A stretch of DNA of 64,000 bases from Pasteurella canis (GCF_900454865.1 NZ_UGTV01000015.1:1421001-1485000); one strand, 5' to 3'; numbered from the stretch's first letter, positions 1-9,821 are shown. Numbers and translations: made by a program. Notes: a model not told the origin generated them from the sequence alone.

Positions 1-926
1 ATGCAAAAACTGTATTAACTCATGTTACATTATATCCAATTACGTCTGAAAACACTGACGTTTCGCGCTACCGTGCAGGGGATCTCGATATCACAAACCA
101 TGCACTCCCAGTAGAACTTTTCGCTAAATTAAAAGCAGAACTTCCAAATGAAGTATATACACCACCAGTGTTATGTACTTATTTATATGAAATCAACCAT
201 AAAAAAGCGCCATTTAATGATGTTCGTGTAAGAAAAGCATTATCCATGGCAATGGATCGTAACATTATTACTGAAAAAGTTACTGCTCAAGGTCAAGTTC
301 CTGCATATAGCTTTACCCCACCTTATATTAATGGTGGTGAAAAAATTGCAACACCAGAATGGGTAAACTTACCACAGGCAGAACGTAATAAAAAAGCAAT
401 TGAATTATTAAAAGAAGCTGGCTTCGATAAAAAGAACCCATTAACTTTCAACTTACTGTATAACACCTCTGATAACCATAAGAAAATTGCGATCGCTGCA
501 ACATCTATCTGGAAGAAAAATCTTGATGGTGCGGTCAATATTAAGTTAGAAAACCAAGAATGGAAAACCTACTTAGACTCACGCCACCAAGGTAACTATG
601 ATGTTACTCGTGCTGGCTGGTGCGCTGACTATAACGAAGCAACAACATTCTTAAATTATTTCTTATCAACCAGTAGCAACAATACTGCTTTCTATAAGAG
701 CGCAGAATATGATGCATTGTTAGCATCGTCCTACCAAGTAGAAAGCGACGAAGGTCGTGCTGAAGTTTATGCTAAACTTGAGCAACAACTAGAGAAAGAT
801 GCAGCATTAGTACCAATGTATTACTATGTTGATCCTCGTATGGTAAAACCTTATGTGAAAGGTTTTGCGACTAAACATCCTGGCAAAAACTATTACTTAA
901 AAGATGTTTATTTAATTAAGCAATAA
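1..926 (+). CDS. oppA: Oligopeptide-binding protein OppA (3' part)
   Basis: C-terminal part of a periplasmic solute-binding protein for peptides (SBP family 5). The reading frame is open from base 3, so the start lies outside the window and about 307 residues are visible. The segment with NDVRVRKALSMAMDR is the conserved helix of OppA/DppA proteins, where the bound peptide is enclosed between two lobes. It is followed by oppB, oppC, oppD and oppF on the same strand, which together form a complete importer. Peptide rather than nickel or haem as substrate is inferred from the operon order. A hairpin with a T-run separates it from oppB, as is common where the binding protein is made in excess. 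Confidence 0.93.
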   Translation, partial: AKTVLTHVTLYPITSENTDVSRYRAGDLDITNHALPVELFAKLKAELPNEVYTPPVLCTYLYEINHKKAPFNDVRVRKALSMAMDRNIITEKVTAQGQVPAYSFTPPYINGGEKIATPEWVNLPQAERNKKAIELLKEAGFDKKNPLTFNLLYNTSDNHKKIAIAATSIWKKNLDGAVNIKLENQEWKTYLDSRHQGNYDVTRAGWCADYNEATTFLNYFLSTSSNNTAFYKSAEYDALLASSYQVESDEGRAEVYAKLEQQLEKDAALVPMYYYVDPRMVKPYVKGFATKHPGKNYYLKDVYLIKQ

Positions 927-943
927 TTTCTCTACTGCTTTAT

Positions 944-990
944 AGTGCGGTCAATACTTTTGTAAAATCGACCGCACTTTCTTGTTTTTT
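944..990 (+). terminator. USS-based intercistronic hairpin between oppA and oppB
   Basis: AGTGCGGTC at 944-952 pairs with GACCGCACT at 970-978 and is followed by a T-rich tract ending at 990. Its arms are copies of the uptake signal in inverted orientation. The position directly after oppA suggests a partial terminator or 3' stabiliser that raises oppA mRNA over oppBCDF. Confidence 0.75.
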
Positions 991-1025
991 TACACGTTGG
1001 CGTGTTTTAAATTGGATTATCTTGT

Positions 1026-1946
1026 ATGTTTAAATTGATTATTCGTCGTTTGTTTCAGGCAATTCCAACGCTTTTTATTTTGATTACTATTTCATTTTTT
1101 ATGATGCGATTGGCTCCAGGTAGCCCATTTACGAGTGAAAAAAATTATCCACCTGAAGTCATCGCTAATATCGAAGCGAAGTATCACTTAAATGAACCGC
1201 TCTATAAGCAATATATTATCTACCTTAAAGATTTAGCTCATGGTGATTTTGGCCCTTCTTTTAAATATAAAGATTATACCGTAAATCAACTAGTGTCCGC
1301 GGCATTCCCCGTTTCTTTTAAACTAGGTTTTTCTGCTTTTTTAGTGGCGCTAACATTAGGTATCACTGCAGGTACAATAGCCGCATTAAAACAAAACAAA
1401 TGGGTTGACTATCTAATCATGACATTTGCAATGACGGGGGTTGTTATACCTAGTTTCGTTGTTGCGCCATTACTTGTCCTTATTTTTTCAATCTCATTAC
1501 AATGGTTACCATCTGGTGGTTGGGAAGGTGGCGCATTTAAATTTATGCTCATGCCAATGATTGCGTTATGTTTATCCTATATTGCTAGCATTGCACGTAT
1601 CACTCGTGGCTCAATGATTGAAGTACTCCATTCTAACTTTATTCGCACAGCTAAAGCCAAAGGCTTACCAATGCGTCGCATTTTAACCAAACACGCATTA
1701 CGTCCCGCTTTACTGCCAGTCATTTCTTACATGGGACCTGCATTTGTCGGTATCATCACGGGTTCAATGGTCATTGAAAGTATTTTTGGTATCCCAGGAA
1801 TTGGACAACTTTTCGTTAACGGCGCATTAAACCGTGATTACTCTTTAGTCTTAAGCCTCACTATTTTAGTAGGCGCATTAACAATCGCCTTTAATGCGAT
1901 TGTCGATATCTTATATGCTGTTATCGATCCAAAAATCCGTTATTAA
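1026..1946 (+). CDS. oppB: Oligopeptide ABC transporter permease OppB
   Basis: Inner-membrane permease, 306 residues, the usual length for OppB. It starts with a hydrophobic N-terminal segment and has the DppB/OppB arrangement of six membrane spans. The EAA-type cytoplasmic loop that contacts the ATPases is visible around residues 195-225 (SNFIRTAKAKGLPMRRI). It forms the translocation channel with OppC and is powered by OppD and OppF. The gene lies 99 bases after oppA, behind the hairpin, and 26 bases before oppC, so oppBCDF read as one transcriptional unit. Confidence 0.93.
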   Translation: MFKLIIRRLFQAIPTLFILITISFFMMRLAPGSPFTSEKNYPPEVIANIEAKYHLNEPLYKQYIIYLKDLAHGDFGPSFKYKDYTVNQLVSAAFPVSFKLGFSAFLVALTLGITAGTIAALKQNKWVDYLIMTFAMTGVVIPSFVVAPLLVLIFSISLQWLPSGGWEGGAFKFMLMPMIALCLSYIASIARITRGSMIEVLHSNFIRTAKAKGLPMRRILTKHALRPALLPVISYMGPAFVGIITGSMVIESIFGIPGIGQLFVNGALNRDYSLVLSLTILVGALTIAFNAIVDILYAVIDPKIRY

Positions 1947-1972
1947 TTTTGCAGTTATGACAGGAATTTAAA

Positions 1973-2884
1973 ATGTTAAAAAATCAAAAAGATACTGAGC
2001 TGCTAGAAACTGTTGTCGAAACATTAGAAACAGTTGAAGGACGTAGTTTATGGCAAGACGCTCGCCGTCGTTTCTTCCATAACAAAGCAGCACTAACGAG
2101 TTTATTTATTTTATTTTGTATTAGCCTTTTTGTTATTTTCGCCCCAATGCTAATGCCGTATCCTTATGATGAGCTGGATTTCGGCGCAATTTCTATGCCG
2201 CCAGAATGGGAAAGTATGCACTACTTTGGTACAGATGCATCTGGGCGAGATTTACTTGTACGAGTCGCAATTGGTGGACGAATTTCATTATTAGTAGGCA
2301 TTGCTGGTGCGTTAATCGCCGTATTAGTTGGCACATTATATGGCGCTACTTCTGGCTATATTGGTGGCAAAGTGGACACGTTCATGATGCGTTTTCTAGA
2401 AATTCTCAACTCATTTCCCTTCATGTTCTTTGTTATCTTGTTAGTCACTTTCTTTGGCCGCAATATTTTCTTAATTTTCGTGGCAATTGGAATGGTCTCT
2501 TGGCTTGATATGGCAAGGATTGTTCGTGGTCAAACTTTAAGTTTAAAACAGAAAGAATTTATTGAAGCCGCTATTGTATGTGGCGTTTCTTCTCGTCAAA
2601 TTGTTTGGCGTCATATCGTACCGAATGTACTTGGTGTGGTGGTTGTTTATGCATCGTTACTCGTACCAGGTATGATTTTATTTGAATCATTTTTAAGCTT
2701 CTTAGGCTTAGGAACACAAGAGCCACTTAGCAGCTGGGGTGGATTACTAAACGATGGTGCTAAATCAATGGAAGCTGCGCCTTGGTTATTAGTATTCCCA
2801 GCCTTATTCTTAGTGATTACTCTATTTTGTTTTAACTTTATTGGTGATGGTTTGCGTGATGCACTTGACCCGAAAGATCGCTAA
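1973..2884 (+). CDS. oppC: Oligopeptide ABC transporter permease OppC
   Basis: Second permease subunit, 303 residues. A cytoplasmic N-terminal extension precedes the first membrane span. The OppC N-domain motif HYFGTDASGRDLLVR lies near residues 82-97, and the EAA loop (KEFIEAAIVCGVSS) near residues 194-208. These features separate OppC from OppB. It pairs with OppB in the inner membrane. The gap to oppD is only a few bases, indicating co-translation. Confidence 0.94.
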   Translation: MLKNQKDTELLETVVETLETVEGRSLWQDARRRFFHNKAALTSLFILFCISLFVIFAPMLMPYPYDELDFGAISMPPEWESMHYFGTDASGRDLLVRVAIGGRISLLVGIAGALIAVLVGTLYGATSGYIGGKVDTFMMRFLEILNSFPFMFFVILLVTFFGRNIFLIFVAIGMVSWLDMARIVRGQTLSLKQKEFIEAAIVCGVSSRQIVWRHIVPNVLGVVVVYASLLVPGMILFESFLSFLGLGTQEPLSSWGGLLNDGAKSMEAAPWLLVFPALFLVITLFCFNFIGDGLRDALDPKDR

Positions 2885-2905
2885 TACATGCCTTTGGAGA
2901 ACACA

Positions 2906-3898
2906 ATGACAACAAACAATTTACTACTCGATGTACAAGACTTGCGTGTCACGTTTAAAACCCCAGATGGTGATGTAACTGCGGTCAATAATTTAACTTT
3001 TTCTTTAAATGCAGGTGAAACATTAGGGATTGTAGGTGAGTCTGGTTCAGGTAAATCGCAGACCGCCTTTGCCCTAATGGGACTACTTGCTGATAATGGA
3101 CGTATTGCAGGTTCTGCTAAATTCAATGGTGAAGAAATTCTAAACCTACCAGAAGCACAGCTTAATCGCTTACGTGCAGAACAAATCGCGATGATCTTCC
3201 AAGATCCAATGACTTCACTCAACCCTTATATGAAAATTGGCGAACAATTAATGGAAGTGCTGATTTTACATAAAGGTATGGATCGCAAAACAGCATTTGA
3301 AGAATCTGTACGCATGTTAGATGCGGTAAAAATGCCAGAATCACGTAAACGTATGAATATGTACCCCCATGAGTTTTCTGGCGGTATGCGTCAACGTGTC
3401 ATGATTGCGATGGCATTATTATGTCGCCCAAAACTATTGATTGCTGATGAACCGACTACAGCATTAGATGTCACCGTTCAAGCGCAAATAATGACACTAT
3501 TAAATGAACTTAAAAGAGAATTTAATACTGCTATTATCATGATTACCCATGATTTAGGGGTAGTAGCTGGTATCTGTGACAATGTACTGGTAATGTATGC
3601 AGGGCGTACTATGGAATACGGCACCGCAGAACAAATTTTCTACAGTCCAAGCCACCCTTATTCAAAAGGATTAATTGGTGCCGTTCCACGCGTTGATGGT
3701 CAAGAAGAAGAATTGATCACAATTCCAGGTAATCCACCCAATTTACTCCAATTACCAAGCGGTTGTCCATTCCAACCTCGTTGCATTCATGCGACAGAAC
3801 AATGCTTAAAAACACCAAAATTAGACTTATTACCAGATCAACGCCTACGCGCTTGTTTTGTGCCAGCAGAACAGTTAATTAGAGGAAACGCACAATGA
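2906..3898 (+). CDS. oppD: Oligopeptide ABC transporter ATPase OppD
   Basis: ATP-binding subunit, 330 residues. Walker A is GESGSGKS, the signature is FSGGMRQR and Walker B is [12 protein letters not shown]. The C-terminal oligopeptide-transporter extension has clustered cysteines ([15 protein letters not shown]), which in this family can hold an iron-sulfur cluster. An in-frame ATG exists at 2888, but GGAGA at 2896-2900 sits correctly before the ATG at 2906, so I place the start there. The last codon overlaps the oppF start in an ATGA junction. Confidence 0.94.
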   Translation: MTTNNLLLDVQDLRVTFKTPDGDVTAVNNLTFSLNAGETLGIVGESGSGKSQTAFALMGLLADNGRIAGSAKFNGEEILNLPEAQLNRLRAEQIAMIFQDPMTSLNPYMKIGEQLMEVLILHKGMDRKTAFEESVRMLDAVKMPESRKRMNMYPHEFSGGMRQRVMIAMALLCRPKLLIADEPTTALDVTVQAQIMTLLNELKREFNTAIIMITHDLGVVAGICDNVLVMYAGRTMEYGTAEQIFYSPSHPYSKGLIGAVPRVDGQEEELITIPGNPPNLLQLPSGCPFQPRCIHATEQCLKTPKLDLLPDQRLRACFVPAEQLIRGNAQ

Positions 3899-4884
3899 CA
3901 GTAGAGAGAAAAGTTATCCTAGAGGTCAAAGATTTAAGCGTTCATTTCAAAATTAAAGACACAAAATCTTTGATTTTCACTAAACATCAAACGTTAAAGG
4001 CCGTCAATAATGTTTCTTTTCATTTATATGAAGGAGAAACACTAGGGGTTGTGGGGGAATCAGGTTGTGGTAAATCCACTTTAGCACGAGCCATTACAGG
4101 CTTAGTGGAGAGTTCTGGCGGTAATATTCTTTGGCTAGGTAAAGATTTAACCCAACAAAATGCCAAAGAATGGAAAGCTGTACGCAGTGATATCCAAATG
4201 ATTTTCCAAGATCCATTAGCATCACTCAATCCACGTATGACTATCGGCAGTATCATTGCTGAGCCACTAAAAATTTATCAACCTCACTTGACGAAAGAAG
4301 AAGTGAAAGAAAAAGTGCGTGCGATGATGATGAAAGTAGGATTACTACCAAATTTAATCAACCGCTATCCACATGAATTTTCAGGCGGTCAATGCCAACG
4401 TATTGGAATTGCACGTGCTTTAATTGTTGAGCCTAAATTGATTATTTGTGATGAACCTGTGTCAGCATTAGATGTATCAATTCAAGCGCAAGTGGTGAAT
4501 TTATTAAAATCATTACAACGTGAAATGGGCTTATCTCTCATTTTTATTGCACATGATTTAGCAGTTGTGAAGCACATTTCTGATCGTGTTTTAGTGATGT
4601 ATTTAGGGAATGCTGTTGAGCTTGGCGACTATGAGCAGGTCTACCACGACACTAAACATCCTTATACCAAAGCCTTAATGTCTGCTGTCCCTATTCCTGA
4701 TCCGAAATTGGAGCGTAATAAACAAATCCAATTACTGGAAGGTGATTTACCTTCGCCGATTAATCCGCCATCAGGCTGTGTTTTCCGAACGCGTTGTCCA
4801 TTAGCAGATCAACACTGTATTGCAGATAAACCGATACTGAAAGGGCAAAATAACCATTTTGTCGCTTGTTTTAAAGCAAACTAA
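3895..4884 (+). CDS. oppF: Oligopeptide ABC transporter ATPase OppF
   Basis: Second ATPase of the importer, 329 residues. Walker A is GESGCGKS, the signature is FSGGQCQR, Walker B is [12 protein letters not shown], and the same C-terminal extension is present with [15 protein letters not shown]. OppD and OppF form the heterodimeric motor. It overlaps oppD by four bases, so the two are translationally coupled. The operon ends in an intrinsic terminator just after the stop codon. Confidence 0.94.
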   Translation: MTVERKVILEVKDLSVHFKIKDTKSLIFTKHQTLKAVNNVSFHLYEGETLGVVGESGCGKSTLARAITGLVESSGGNILWLGKDLTQQNAKEWKAVRSDIQMIFQDPLASLNPRMTIGSIIAEPLKIYQPHLTKEEVKEKVRAMMMKVGLLPNLINRYPHEFSGGQCQRIGIARALIVEPKLIICDEPVSALDVSIQAQVVNLLKSLQREMGLSLIFIAHDLAVVKHISDRVLVMYLGNAVELGDYEQVYHDTKHPYTKALMSAVPIPDPKLERNKQIQLLEGDLPSPINPPSGCVFRTRCPLADQHCIADKPILKGQNNHFVACFKAN

Positions 4885-4888
4885 CCGA

Positions 4889-4921
4889 ACAAACCGCACA
4901 AAAAAGTGCGGTTTGTTTTTT
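4889..4921 (+). terminator. Rho-independent terminator of opp operon
   Basis: ACAAACCGCAC at 4889-4899 pairs perfectly with GTGCGGTTTGT at 4906-4916 across an A6 loop and runs into T6. The right arm carries an exact uptake-signal core at 4904-4912. Confidence 0.93.
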
Positions 4922-5206
4922 GTACATGCCAATACCAAGCATAAAGTAAAAGAGTGTGTTATTCGTTGTCCTGCCGACTTATTTTTAACGCAACGTTGGT
5001 AAAAGCACCAAATAAGTCTAAATATTATTCAAAATTAAAATAGCAACATTAACAAAGCATGATTAAATAGCCTATTTTATTAAATAAACCTCAATTTCTA
5101 CGTATAAAATCCCTATACAACTATTCTGAAAAATAGGTACAATACGCCCACATCATTAAGGATAACAATGATGTGCAGTTTTATTTATGATAAAAGGATA
5201 TTTACT
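4922..5206. other. Intergenic region before surface lipoprotein
   Basis: A gene-free stretch of 285 bases. It holds an imperfect inverted repeat, GACTTATTT at 4976-4984 with AAATAAGTC at 5010-5018, enclosing a second short pair (TTGGT/ACCAA). A plausible promoter is TATACA at 5114-5119 with TACAAT at 5138-5143, spaced 18 bases. An in-frame ATG at 5168 lacks a good ribosome-binding site. Nothing else is recognisable. Confidence 0.4.
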
Positions 5207-6523
5207 ATGAAAAAATCAATATTTAAAACGAGTTTACTCGTCACACTCTCAACACTTTTTGTTGCATGTGGAAGCCATAATCACACCTCGGTAAATAAAG
5301 AGACACCAAAACAGCCTCAACAATCACAAAAACCTGCTCCGCAAACAAAACCGCAAGCAAATTCGCAAGATAAAGCACCACAAGAAAAGCCAAATAATAC
5401 TGAACAAAGCTCTTCTTCCTCAATGCAAACAGAAAATTCAACACAAAATCACTCAACTGAAGCAGGAAAAGAGCAAAAGCCTTCTAAGCCTGAGCAATCA
5501 ATGAATACTGAGAACCCGACTGATAAAAAAGATGAGATGAATAACACAGATACAAATAATTCATCTAAAAATACGCAATCAGATATACCAGATTCAATGA
5601 AAGACAACCACAAACCTAATACGCAAGTAAACCCTCCTCAAATTCCACCTAAAACAGAAAATCCAACTAACTCAAATAACATGAGTAATAAAGATATGAG
5701 AAAGGAAAAAGAGAAAGAAAATCAATCTATAAAGACACCTAAGCCCGAAGAAAAACCACAAAGTGATACGCCAAATCCATCACTTCCACCACACCTATTG
5801 GGACTAGGAAATTGGGAAGGCAAAACATGTGATTCTCATGGTAACTGTCGAAATTCTGCTCAAGATCCTAAAAATATCTATGAATCCCCAATACCTCCTA
5901 CTAGTAAAATTTCTCTTAAATTGGGCAAAAACAAAGAGGGAAAAAATAATTATGAGTTTATTTTATTAGGCGAAAGTGAAGATGGGAGCATTTATTACGG
6001 TTATCGTTCATATAATGTTTCATATCAAAATGACGAAACAAAAAAAGTTTATGATATCATCCAGGGAATAAATAAAAAGCGTATTAATAGAGAAAACATC
6101 TCAGATGATTTCAATGCAAAATATTATAAAAAACAAGGATTCCTTTACATTCCTTTTTCTAGCCTCTCTACTATTTCAAAAGATAAACACGCCCCTCAAT
6201 ATGCTGATATCAACATAACGTATAAAAATGGTAACGCAACAGGTACAGTGACCAAATCCGATAAAGATGGAACTGTTATATTTAATATTACAGACGATGG
6301 AAGTAGGAATACGGACAATTATACTTTAACAGTAACACCAACAGGAAAAGATTCTAATATAGAATCAGATGATAAAGCTAAATTTAACGTTTATTTTCTA
6401 GATGCCGAAAACAATAAAGAAGAGCATAAATATATTACAGGGGCAGGCTCAGGCAAAAAATGGGCTGGTGTATTTGCTGCCGAGAAACAAAAAACTACAA
6501 CATCAACGACAAAAGCAGAATAA
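5207..6523 (+). CDS. Surface lipoprotein with TbpB-like C-terminal domain
   Basis: A 438-residue lipoprotein. The signal peptide ends in the lipobox LFVAC, with the lipidated cysteine at residue 21. Residues about 22-200 are a low-complexity, disordered linker rich in Q, N, P, K, S and T. The remaining 240 residues look like one small beta-barrel. The end has the pattern FNVYFLDAENN, then GAGSGKKWAGVFAAEKQ, which resembles the closing strands of TbpB-like barrels in Slam-dependent surface lipoproteins. A cysteine pair (CDSHGNC) opens the domain. The family call is by motif, not alignment. Such proteins often bind host factors, but no ligand can be named here. No Slam-type exporter gene lies nearby. 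The start at 5207 gives a proper signal peptide and an AAAGGA site upstream. Confidence 0.7.
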   Translation: MKKSIFKTSLLVTLSTLFVACGSHNHTSVNKETPKQPQQSQKPAPQTKPQANSQDKAPQEKPNNTEQSSSSSMQTENSTQNHSTEAGKEQKPSKPEQSMNTENPTDKKDEMNNTDTNNSSKNTQSDIPDSMKDNHKPNTQVNPPQIPPKTENPTNSNNMSNKDMRKEKEKENQSIKTPKPEEKPQSDTPNPSLPPHLLGLGNWEGKTCDSHGNCRNSAQDPKNIYESPIPPTSKISLKLGKNKEGKNNYEFILLGESEDGSIYYGYRSYNVSYQNDETKKVYDIIQGINKKRINRENISDDFNAKYYKKQGFLYIPFSSLSTISKDKHAPQYADINITYKNGNATGTVTKSDKDGTVIFNITDDGSRNTDNYTLTVTPTGKDSNIESDDKAKFNVYFLDAENNKEEHKYITGAGSGKKWAGVFAAEKQKTTTSTTKAE

Positions 6524-6570
6524 CTTCCAAAATTAATTAAGAAATAACAAGCTATAAAACGCTGATGTTC

Positions 6571-6600
6571 AAACCGCACAACAAGTGCGGTTTGTTTTTT
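6571..6600 (+). terminator. Rho-independent terminator after the lipoprotein gene
   Basis: AAACCGCAC at 6571-6579 pairs with GTGCGGTTT at 6585-6593, followed by a G-interrupted T tract. The right arm contains an exact uptake-signal core (6583-6591). Confidence 0.9.
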
Positions 6601-6672
6601 TGTGCAGCTTTAAACTAAAACTCGCAATAAAACTGACCTCACTTTTGCTTTAAATCTAAAAAGTTATGGTAT

Positions 6673-7431
6673 TTATTCAACTATCACACGCGCATTAATT
6701 GGCTGTATAGGACGGTTATTATGCCCTTTCATCAATGTAGAGAAGGCATCTACTTGCGCTTGGCTGACGTTATCATATTGTTTTAACACTAACCAGTTGA
6801 CACCTTCTGAGCAAGGTGGTGTGGTTAACGAACCACTAAAACGATAGTAATCACGTTTTTTAGGAATCAATTTTGTTGGGTCAAATGCTATATCAAGTGT
6901 ATGCTTCTCACCTGCTTTTTGTGGGAAATTATGCCAAATTGGTGCTAAACGTTGATTTTCACTCGATAAAACATAAAGCACACCTAATACCGCAAGATTA
7001 CCGTCTTTATCTGCATGGACAAAATGGGCTTCGAGTGGGAAAGATTTGCCTCGAATTTGGTTTTCACTTGGTACATGGAAATGGAATTGTTTTAAAGTAT
7101 AAGTATGACCATTTAATTGCATTAGATTATTAGCGTCTTTGAAGTCCACTTGGATAGTGTGCCCATTATTGACAATCTCCACAGAAGAAGGATGATAGTC
7201 AATTTTAATTGGGGCTAACTTGCTATCAATCGCATTGACAATATTCACTGGCGATTGGCTTTTGCCTTCAGTACAAATTGCAAATTTTGGTGACAGTGTT
7301 GCCCAATGTTCTGGCGACTCATGTCCCGTATAACCCCAATGAGTATGCTTGTCAGCGGATTGCATTGTTTGACTACAAGCCGTCAGTGCGAATACTCCAA
7401 AAGTAAGCATAAAAATTTTTGACATTTTCAT
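6673..7431 (-). CDS. Alpha-class carbonic anhydrase, predicted lipoprotein
   Basis: Interconverts carbon dioxide and bicarbonate outside the cytoplasm. The three zinc-binding histidines are visible as QFHFHV (H117, H119) and EAHFVHA (H136). The two cysteines expected to form the family disulfide are C53 and the one in LTTPPCSEG. The mature part is of normal length within 252 residues. The N-terminus ends in ALTACS, a lipobox with cysteine 19, so the enzyme should be lipid-anchored rather than soluble. The start at 7431 follows AAGGAG seven bases upstream; the frame is open further but lacks a better site. The gene is monocistronic and convergent with the surface lipoprotein gene. Confidence 0.93.
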   Translation of the reverse strand: MKMSKIFMLTFGVFALTACSQTMQSADKHTHWGYTGHESPEHWATLSPKFAICTEGKSQSPVNIVNAIDSKLAPIKIDYHPSSVEIVNNGHTIQVDFKDANNLMQLNGHTYTLKQFHFHVPSENQIRGKSFPLEAHFVHADKDGNLAVLGVLYVLSSENQRLAPIWHNFPQKAGEKHTLDIAFDPTKLIPKKRDYYRFSGSLTTPPCSEGVNWLVLKQYDNVSQAQVDAFSTLMKGHNNRPIQPINARVIVE

Positions 7432-7892
7432 TGCATAACTCCTTAACCCAAATAAATAAATTGATAACATAGTGTAAACAACATTAAACCTTAATAAAGG
7501 CAAGGTTATGCTAGATAAAAAAACACTCCATTTCAAGTGAAAGATAACTTATTCTACCTGTCTAAACTGTAATAAAATCCATTACTTCAAATAAGTTATT
7601 AGGGAGATACCGTGCTAAATAAAATGTTGGGTTTCTTTGGTTGATAATTGCTACAAATCACTAAATCATCATTTTCAAATAATCATAAATACAAAACGAC
7701 ATTTGGTTGTATGCTCAAACTAGCAAAATAGATAATTAAAATGTAAAAGTGAATTGCCATTCACGATGAATAAGTCCTGTAAACTGCTGTAAATTAACAC
7801 AGATACTTACATAAACGGAATAACTTGCTATAATCGCCCAGCGCTAAGGTTTGAAAGCCTTTTATTCTAACGTTAAAAGATGATTTATCACT
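7432..7892. other. Intergenic region between carbonic anhydrase and psd
   Basis: 461 bases of AT-rich sequence between divergent genes. The psd promoter (7806-7834) is the only clear signal. A ten-codon micro-ORF, GTG at 7612 to TGA at 7644, follows an AGGGAG site; it would encode VLNKMLGFFG. I see no longer open frame or repeat with support. Confidence 0.45.
7806..7834 (+). promoter_or_regulatory. Extended -10 promoter of psd
   Basis: CTTACA at 7806-7811 and a perfect TATAAT at 7829-7834 are 17 bases apart. TGC immediately precedes the -10 box, giving the extended -10 form. This predicts a leader of about 50 bases before psd. Confidence 0.75.
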
Positions 7893-8780
7893 ATGAATAT
7901 ATTAGAAAAAAAATCTCAACTGAGTTATTGGCAGCGAATTAAAATTGCGTTCCAATATGTTATGCCTCAACTTTATTTGACACAACTTGCAGGATGGTTT
8001 GCCAAACAACAATGGGGTGCAGTCACTCACTTTGTCATCAAATTATTTGCTAAAAAATATGATGTCAATATGACTGAAGCCGCTAAACCTGCGTTCAGTG
8101 ACTATACCAGTTTTAATGAATTTTTTATCCGTCCTCTAGCAGAAAATGCACGTCCAATTAATCAAAATCCGACCGCACTTTGTCTGCCTGCTGATGGTCG
8201 TATTAGTCAAATTGGACACATTGCACATGATCTTTTACTACAAGCCAAAGGTCATTATTTCAGTTTATCTGATTTACTTGCAGGCAACCAAACCTTAACC
8301 GATATCTTTAAAGATGGCGAATTTGCTACTATTTATCTTTCGCCGCGTGATTATCATCGTGTTCATATGCCTTGTGATGCGACTCTGCGTCAAATGATTT
8401 ATGTGCCAGGCAATTTATTTTCTGTGAATCCTTTCTTGGCCGAACATGTACCTAATCTCTTTGCACGTAATGAACGTCTCATTTGCGTCTTTGATACTGC
8501 GTTTGGCAAAATGGTACAAATTCTCGTTGGCGCAACAATTACAGCCAGCATGAGTACAGTGTGGGCAGGTGTGATTAACCCACCTCGTCCAAATCAAGTG
8601 ACAACTTGGACTTATGAAGGAGAAAATGCAATTAACTTAATGAAAGGACAAGAAATGGGCGCGTTTCAATTAGGATCAACAGTGATCAATTTATTTGAAA
8701 AAGATCATGTACAACTTGCCGATCATCTACAAGTCGATAGCCCTGTGCGCATGGGCGAAATTTTAGCGCACCAAAAATAA
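7893..8780 (+). CDS. psd: Phosphatidylserine decarboxylase proenzyme
   Basis: Converts phosphatidylserine to phosphatidylethanolamine at the inner membrane. The 295-residue proenzyme has the LGST self-cleavage motif at residues 260-263, where serine 262 becomes the pyruvoyl cofactor of the small alpha chain. [13 protein letters not shown] is the conserved central motif holding the catalytic histidine. Length matches E. coli Psd. The gene has its own promoter and is followed 25 bases later by the FKBP gene in the same direction. Confidence 0.97.
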   Translation: MNILEKKSQLSYWQRIKIAFQYVMPQLYLTQLAGWFAKQQWGAVTHFVIKLFAKKYDVNMTEAAKPAFSDYTSFNEFFIRPLAENARPINQNPTALCLPADGRISQIGHIAHDLLLQAKGHYFSLSDLLAGNQTLTDIFKDGEFATIYLSPRDYHRVHMPCDATLRQMIYVPGNLFSVNPFLAEHVPNLFARNERLICVFDTAFGKMVQILVGATITASMSTVWAGVINPPRPNQVTTWTYEGENAINLMKGQEMGAFQLGSTVINLFEKDHVQLADHLQVDSPVRMGEILAHQK

Positions 8781-8805
8781 TTTTTAACCATAATAGGAAA
8801 ATAGA

Positions 8806-9438
8806 ATGAGTAAACAATTTTTTGAACAAGTTTCATTAGACAGTGTTTCTGCTCAAGGCAGTTACGGTATCGGGTTACAAATTGGTCAACAATTATTAGA
8901 GAGCCAACTTGATGTCAACGCAGAAGCCGTTGCAAAAGGTCTCTTTGATGTATTAAATCAAAATCCACCAGCATTAGATTTAAACGTAGTTAGCCAAGCC
9001 TTACAAACATTACAACAGCAGGCGGCTGAAGCACAGAAAGCTCAATTTAAAGAAATTGAAGCAGCAGGTAAACAATTTTTAGCTGATAATGCTCAAAAAG
9101 ATGGCGTTAATACAACAGAGTCTGGTTTACAATACGAAATCTTAGTAGAAGGTACTGGCACAGTACCAAGTCGCCAAGATCAAGTGCGTGTACACTACAC
9201 AGGTACTTTAATTGATGGTACTGTATTTGATAGCTCAGTTAAACGTGGTCAGCCTGCCGAGTTCCCAGTAAGCGGTGTGATTGCTGGTTGGATTGAAGCC
9301 TTATCAATGATGCCTGTTGGTTCAAAATGGCGTTTAACCATCCCTCATAACCTTGCTTATGGTGAGCGTGGTGCAGGTGCATCAATTCCGCCATTTAGCA
9401 CATTAATCTTTGAAGTCGAATTATTAGACATCCTATAA
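8806..9438 (+). CDS. fklB: FKBP-type peptidyl-prolyl cis-trans isomerase (FKBP22-like)
   Basis: A 210-residue homodimeric prolyl isomerase. Residues 1-95 are the alpha-helical dimerisation domain, and residues about 100-210 are the FKBP catalytic domain with [18 protein letters not shown] and the closing [25 protein letters not shown]. There is no signal peptide, so it is cytoplasmic, as FklB is in E. coli. FkpA is the periplasmic relative with the same layout and is excluded by the missing signal. An AGGAAA site precedes the start, and a strong terminator follows the stop. Confidence 0.93.
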   Translation: MSKQFFEQVSLDSVSAQGSYGIGLQIGQQLLESQLDVNAEAVAKGLFDVLNQNPPALDLNVVSQALQTLQQQAAEAQKAQFKEIEAAGKQFLADNAQKDGVNTTESGLQYEILVEGTGTVPSRQDQVRVHYTGTLIDGTVFDSSVKRGQPAEFPVSGVIAGWIEALSMMPVGSKWRLTIPHNLAYGERGAGASIPPFSTLIFEVELLDIL

Positions 9439-9441
9439 CAA

Positions 9442-9472
9442 AAATAAAGCGGTGATATTCACCGCTTTATTT
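9442..9472. terminator. Bidirectional terminator
   Basis: AAATAAAGCGGTGA at 9442-9455 and TCACCGCTTTATTT at 9459-9472 form a perfect 14-base stem with a 3-base loop. A and T flanks make it usable from both the FKBP gene and the converging lipoprotein gene. Confidence 0.93.
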
Positions 9473-9480
9473 TGGTTTCC

Positions 9481-9807
9481 CTATCGTTTTATACCTTGCT
9501 GATAGCCACTTTCCCAAGCAGTCAAAAACGCTTTTGCTATCGCTTGTTGCGTTTGCTGTTCACAATAGGAACGACGTTGAGCAAGCATTTTTTGTTTATG
9601 CTGACGGAACGACTTACCTACACGATACCCCTCCAAATACCAATCGTCTTGATCTTGGCATGCCATCGTATTAATACGTTTTTCTGTTTGGGTCACTGAA
9701 AACGGTTTATGGGCTTCAATGTGTTGATGAGTAAAAACACTCGGTTGAGCACAGCCAACAAGGTTAAATGTTAGCACACTAAAGAATAGTAAATTCATCC
9801 ACTTCAT
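9481..9807 (-). CDS. Small hypothetical lipoprotein
   Basis: 108 residues. The signal peptide ends in NLVGCAQ, a typical lipobox with the cysteine at residue 19. The mature part has spaced aromatic-glycine units ([24 protein letters not shown]) and two further cysteines. This is reminiscent of the DUF2799 pattern, but I cannot confirm membership. It sits 14 bases downstream of proB on the same strand and may be read through from it. Function is unknown; an outer-membrane periplasmic location is inferred from the residues after the cysteine. Confidence 0.75.
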   Translation of the reverse strand: MKWMNLLFFSVLTFNLVGCAQPSVFTHQHIEAHKPFSVTQTEKRINTMACQDQDDWYLEGYRVGKSFRQHKQKMLAQRRSYCEQQTQQAIAKAFLTAWESGYQQGIKR

Positions 9808-9821
9808 GGTCTTATCCTAAT

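Noticed and set aside
9481..9807. Plus-strand frame opposite the small lipoprotein
   Set aside because: The minus-strand frame has a clear lipobox, start and terminator context; the opposite frame has none.
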